Shown piece after piece: positions 60,746 through 64,000 of a stretch of DNA of 64,000 nt (its first letter is position 1; each line of letters opens with the position of its first letter). The stretch comes from Helicobacter_B zhangjianzhongii (GTDB lineage Bacteria; Campylobacterota; Campylobacteria; Campylobacterales; Helicobacteraceae): contig NZ_JANURN010000009.1 of NCBI RefSeq assembly GCF_030249855.1, positions 1 through 64,000 of the forward strand, written 5' to 3'. Below the pieces are notes generated by a model. It was not told where the DNA came from and searched no databases. It worked only from the letters and a program-made list of their open reading frames with translations. The position numbers and the translations under genes were made by a program.

Positions 60746-62437
60746 ATGAAAAGTTTTTATGCGCGTTTTTATCCTTACATTAAAGATTATTATTTTTTCT
60801 TCTTCTGTGCCATTTGTGCTAGTGCGCTTAATGCTGGCTGCACGGCGTCTGCCACCTATCTTGTAAAGCCTGTTTTAGATAAGATTTTTACCGAAAAAGA
60901 TGCGGCTATGCTGCTGCTTTTGCCAGCGTTATTTGTGGCGACATATTTTGGCAAAAGTGTGGGCGCGTATGCGCAAAATTTCTTTGTCAATTATATTGGG
61001 CTAGATATTGTGCGCAAAATCCGCGAAGATGTCCTAGCCCATATGCTACGGCTTGATTTAGAGTTTTTCAACAAAATGCGCAAAGGCGAGCTCATCGCAC
61101 GCATTACCAATGATATAGGGCTTGTGCGAGCGGCGGTGTCAAATTATTTTGCTGATTTTATGCGCGAGAGTCTTACGATTATCGGGCTGCTTTGTGTGGT
61201 GATCTACCAAAATCCACGCCTTGCGTTCTACTCGCTTGTGGTGCTGCCCCTTGCGGTGCTGCCGATCCTAATCATTATCCGCCATTTAAAGCGCATTTCA
61301 CGCAAAACACAGGAGAAAAACAGCGACATCACCGCTAAGATTAGCGAAGTGTTTAACAATACCGAAATCATCAAGGCAAACAACGGCGAGCAAATCGAGC
61401 TAGAGCATTACAAAAGAGAGAATCACCACTTTTTCAAGCTTGGCATTAAAGCCACGCTTATAGGCGGGCTTAATGGTCCTATTATGGAGACTTTGGGGGC
61501 GATCGCCATTGGGGTGGTGATCTTTGTGGGAGGAAGCGAGGTCATCGCTGGCAATATGACTACCGGGGAGTTTGGCTCCTTTACCACGGCACTTTTTATG
61601 CTCTATACGCCCATTAAACGCGTGATAGGGATCATCACAAGCTTTCAAGACGCGCTTGTAGGGGGTGAGCGGATCGGGCAGATCCTAGATCTGCGCCCAA
61701 GTATCATTGATGGCAATACAATCTTACAAGCCCCATTGCAAGAGCTTTCTATCAATAATGTGCATTTACACTATGATGAGGTCGCTGCGCTAAATGGCGT
61801 GAGTCTAGCAGTAAAGCGCAATGAGATCGTAGCACTTGTAGGCAGAAGCGGCAGTGGCAAAAGCTCTCTTGTGAATATGATCTTGCGCTTGTATGATCCA
61901 AGCAGTGGAGAAATCACAATCAATGGCACCAATATCAAGCACTTCACGCAAAAAAGCCTGCGCGATCATATCACGATCGTAACGCAGCGCATTTTTATAT
62001 TCCACGATACTATCGCGGCAAATGTCGCCTATGGGCAAGCAATCGATGAAGCGCGCGTGATAGAGAGCCTGAAAAAGGCGCAGGCGTGGGAGTTTGTGGA
62101 AGCTTGTGAAAATGGGATTTATACAATGCTTGATGAGTTTGGCGCGAATCTTAGCGGTGGGCAGCGGCAGAGGATCGCTATCGCAAGAGCGATTTACCGC
62201 GATTGCGATGTGATCATCTTTGATGAAGCGACAAGCGCGCTAGATATACACACAGAAGAAGCCGTGCGAGAGAGCATCGATACTATCAAAAAAGATAAGA
62301 TCATTATCCTAATCGCGCATCGCCCAAGCACCATCTCCCTAGCCTCGCGCGTGTATTGCCTAGATAATGGCATAATCACTGACATCACCACCCCACAAGG
62401 ATTTTTAGCCCGCGATGAAATACGACATAACGCTTGA
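60746..62437 (+). CDS. msbA: Lipid A export ABC transporter MsbA
   Basis: The 563-residue half-transporter has an N-terminal domain with about six membrane spans. The ATPase has Walker A VGRSGSGKSS near residue 370, signature LSGGQRQRIAIARA near 470, Walker B VIIFDEATSALD near 490 and H-loop IAHRPSTI. MsbA flips lipid A-core across the inner membrane. An ABC exporter of another lipid or peptide is the main alternative. The next gene starts inside its 3' end. Confidence 0.87.
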   Translation: MKSFYARFYPYIKDYYFFFFCAICASALNAGCTASATYLVKPVLDKIFTEKDAAMLLLLPALFVATYFGKSVGAYAQNFFVNYIGLDIVRKIREDVLAHMLRLDLEFFNKMRKGELIARITNDIGLVRAAVSNYFADFMRESLTIIGLLCVVIYQNPRLAFYSLVVLPLAVLPILIIIRHLKRISRKTQEKNSDITAKISEVFNNTEIIKANNGEQIELEHYKRENHHFFKLGIKATLIGGLNGPIMETLGAIAIGVVIFVGGSEVIAGNMTTGEFGSFTTALFMLYTPIKRVIGIITSFQDALVGGERIGQILDLRPSIIDGNTILQAPLQELSINNVHLHYDEVAALNGVSLAVKRNEIVALVGRSGSGKSSLVNMILRLYDPSSGEITINGTNIKHFTQKSLRDHITIVTQRIFIFHDTIAANVAYGQAIDEARVIESLKKAQAWEFVEACENGIYTMLDEFGANLSGGQRQRIAIARAIYRDCDVIIFDEATSALDIHTEEAVRESIDTIKKDKIIILIAHRPSTISLASRVYCLDNGIITDITTPQGFLARDEIRHNA

Positions 62438-63071
62438 CACTTTTGTCATCTCTGATACACACTTTGGGCATAAAGCCGTGATGAAAAAGGAGCCTATCCG
62501 CAAGCTAGCCCTAAAGCAAAGCGGCTTTACGCGCTTTGATGAGCTGCAGATCTATCGCTGGAATAATGCCCTTAGCGCAGATGATAAAATCCTGCATTTA
62601 GGAGATTTATACTTTGATATGGGCTATAAATACTTGCCGCGCCTACACGGAGAGAAGATCCTTATTGTGGGGAATAATGACATAGGCAAGTTTGAGCGAG
62701 TAGAAAAAATGCAAGAGTGGCAAGTCTGCCATAAGCTAAAGCTCCAAATCCCTGAAGCCAAGCGTATAAAAGCCCGCCTTAGGGCAAAATTTGGCAAGTC
62801 CCAGCTTAAAGACCCTTATGCCAATGCCATTGTGCTAGACCTTGGCAAAGAGCGCGTGATGTTTAGCCATTTTCCTGTGTTTAACCGCAAGAGAGATGAT
62901 CGATTCTACCTAGCGCGTGATGTGCTTGATGAAGCGTATAAAATCTGCGATTGCAGTCTCAATATCCACGGACACACGCACACCAAAAAGACCTATAATC
63001 GCTTCTGTATCAATGCCTGCTGCGAGGAGCTAGACTTCACGCCTGTGCGCCTTAGAGAGATTGTGCGCTAG
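62415..63071 (+). CDS. Metallophosphoesterase
   Basis: The 218-residue calcineurin-like enzyme has the metal-site motifs ISDTHFGH at residues 12-19, LGDLYF near 62, IVGNND near 84, SHFPVF near 150 and HGHTHTKKTY near 187. The substrate is unknown. It overlaps msbA by 23 bases, so it is probably expressed with it. Confidence 0.87.
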   Translation: MKYDITLDTFVISDTHFGHKAVMKKEPIRKLALKQSGFTRFDELQIYRWNNALSADDKILHLGDLYFDMGYKYLPRLHGEKILIVGNNDIGKFERVEKMQEWQVCHKLKLQIPEAKRIKARLRAKFGKSQLKDPYANAIVLDLGKERVMFSHFPVFNRKRDDRFYLARDVLDEAYKICDCSLNIHGHTHTKKTYNRFCINACCEELDFTPVRLREIVR

Positions 63072-63129
63072 GGGATTGTGGGCGATTGTGGTTGGTGGTG
63101 GGCTAGATCTACGATAGTAAGGAGTATGA

Positions 63130-64000
63130 GTGGAACTTGTGGTTGTGTTGGTCATTATTTTTATAGTGTTTTTGTTTGTCGGCGCGGTGTATGGGTTTAT
63201 CGCCCGCTCTAAGGCGCAGCAGATTGCTAGAGATTTGGAGCTCGCACATAGTAAGCTTGGGCGCGTGATGGCAAGACTAGAGAAGCTAGAATCTAGTTTT
63301 TCCCCATCATCACAAGCCGGCAAAATCGGTGCGGCGATCCACGCGCAACAAAAAGGCGAAAAAGTGGATTCTAGTAAAGATTCTGCTAGTGCAGAATGTG
63401 TGGATTGCCACGCGGATTTTCAATCCGCTCGCAATGACAGCACAAACGCCGCCCACAATGACACAAAAGTGGATTCTAGGTCTTGGGATTCTAAGATTGT
63501 GCGGCTAGAATCGGGGCTTTTTAAGCCGAGTGCGGAGATAAGGCTAGGTCGCCTATCGCACAAGCAAGGCGCAGAAATCCGCGATTCTAGCCCGCAAGCT
63601 GAATCCCTCGCTAAAAAAGTGGATTCTAGTGGATCTTGCGATTCTAGCCCGCAAGCCAAATCCATCGCTAAAGATTCTAGTAAGCCCAAATCCGCAGCAC
63701 ACTCTAGCACACAGCCTACCCCCAAATTCCAACGCCTCCTCCACACATTCACGCAAAACAGCCTTGCCCTGCTTGGTGGGATATTTTTTATCCTTGCGGC
63801 ATTTTTCCTTATCAATTACTCAATCAATCACTCTCTTATCACGCCCCAAGTTCGCATTGGCTTGAGTCTTGCCTTTGGCGTGCTGCTGCTTGCTTGTGGG
63901 ATACTCTCCACACTCTACCAACACACACTAGCAAGAAAGCTCCAACGCCTAAGCATATTCAAGCAGCCCTCCATAATCGCCCAAACCTGCATTGGCGCGG
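63130..64000 (+). CDS. DUF2339-like membrane protein, 5' part (continues beyond the window)
   Basis: An open frame starts at GTG 63130 (AAGGAG 7 bases before) and runs to the window end, at least 290 codons. The first 25 residues are a hydrophobic span. A helical segment follows (ARDLELAHSKLGRVMARLEKLESS). A roughly 135-residue low-complexity stretch comes next, then two membrane spans with LALLGGIFFILAAFFLINY and ITPQVRIGLSLAFGVLLLACG. This order resembles DUF2339 proteins. The low-complexity stretch is built of genomic repeats in frame: KVDSS near 63363, VDCHADFQSARND from a hairpin element at 63401-63439, KVDSR near 63471 and KVDSSGS near 63619. It is not visible as a closed reading frame because the window cuts it. 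Confidence 0.72.
   Translation, partial: MELVVVLVIIFIVFLFVGAVYGFIARSKAQQIARDLELAHSKLGRVMARLEKLESSFSPSSQAGKIGAAIHAQQKGEKVDSSKDSASAECVDCHADFQSARNDSTNAAHNDTKVDSRSWDSKIVRLESGLFKPSAEIRLGRLSHKQGAEIRDSSPQAESLAKKVDSSGSCDSSPQAKSIAKDSSKPKSAAHSSTQPTPKFQRLLHTFTQNSLALLGGIFFILAAFFLINYSINHSLITPQVRIGLSLAFGVLLLACGILSTLYQHTLARKLQRLSIFKQPSIIAQTCIGA
63401..63439 (-). repeat. Hairpin repeat, copy 13 (in the DUF2339-like gene)
   Basis: On the minus strand the inner stem is CGGATT-GAA-AATCCG with standard flanks. The plus strand is read in frame as VDCHADFQSARND. Confidence 0.8.

Overview
The window looks like a chromosomal segment of a Helicobacter species other than H. pylori. Gene order matches blocks I remember from H. 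pylori: hrcA-grpE-dnaK; folK-flhF-flhG-(membrane protein)-fliA-fliM-fliY; ubiX-coaD-tmk-comF; rpoZ-spoT-tyrS-nmo-amiA; and porCDAB. Base composition looks richer in GC than H. pylori, by eye in the mid-40s percent. An enterohepatic species is plausible, but I cannot name one. There are no rRNA genes, tRNA genes, CRISPR arrays, transposases or prophage genes that I can support.

Layout. 1-2800: a MORN-repeat lipoprotein and a degenerate class II aldolase-like protein. 2.8-3.4 kb: a repeat-filled non-coding stretch. 3.4-6.8 kb: the hrcA-grpE-dnaK heat-shock operon on the minus strand, with a CIRCE operator at 6848-6874. 7.2-10.7 kb: transketolase and an unusual LpoB/Sel1/beta-barrel protein. 10.7-11.4 kb: a second repeat field running into folK. 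12.1-17.6 kb: flagellar regulators and switch proteins. 17.6-26.2 kb: ppc, ubiX, coaD, tmk, a comF-like gene, ileS and hisH. 26.2-40.4 kb: a tightly packed minus-strand cluster from rpoZ to a LysE-type exporter. It contains stringent response, amidase, phosphatase, zinc ABC transporter, malate:quinone oxidoreductase and Fur-family genes. 40.5-44.9 kb: a cca gene swollen by repeats, rnhB and hydE. 45.0-50.6 kb: ugd, a CjaA-like lipoprotein and the pyruvate:ferredoxin oxidoreductase operon. 50.8-60.3 kb: a HAD hydrolase, a MATE transporter, fumC, a Fur-family regulator divergent from a histidine-rich TonB receptor, and trpBA. 60.7-64.0 kb: msbA, a metallophosphoesterase and the start of a DUF2339-like membrane protein.

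The central metabolism genes here fit together. PEP carboxylase, fumarase, malate:quinone oxidoreductase and pyruvate:acceptor oxidoreductase feed or run C4-acid and acetyl-CoA metabolism. A zinc transporter with its own Fur-family gene, plus a second Fur-family gene beside a His-rich outer-membrane receptor, form two metal-uptake modules.

The most striking feature is not a gene. A short motif, AAAAGTGGATTCTAG, and its reverse complement recur more than 50 times by eye. They occur between genes and inside genes, in frames that avoid its built-in TAG stop. A second family, TCATTGCGAG-(variable hairpin)-CGTGGCAATCC, has about a dozen copies whose inner stems differ in sequence but remain self-complementary. 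Both families have entered conserved genes in frame (cca, tkt, ppc, a DUF2339-like gene). They also supply stop codons, a Shine-Dalgarno sequence, part of a signal peptide and a terminator-like hairpin. Whether the short motif is an uptake-type recognition sequence or a spreading repeat cannot be decided from one window.
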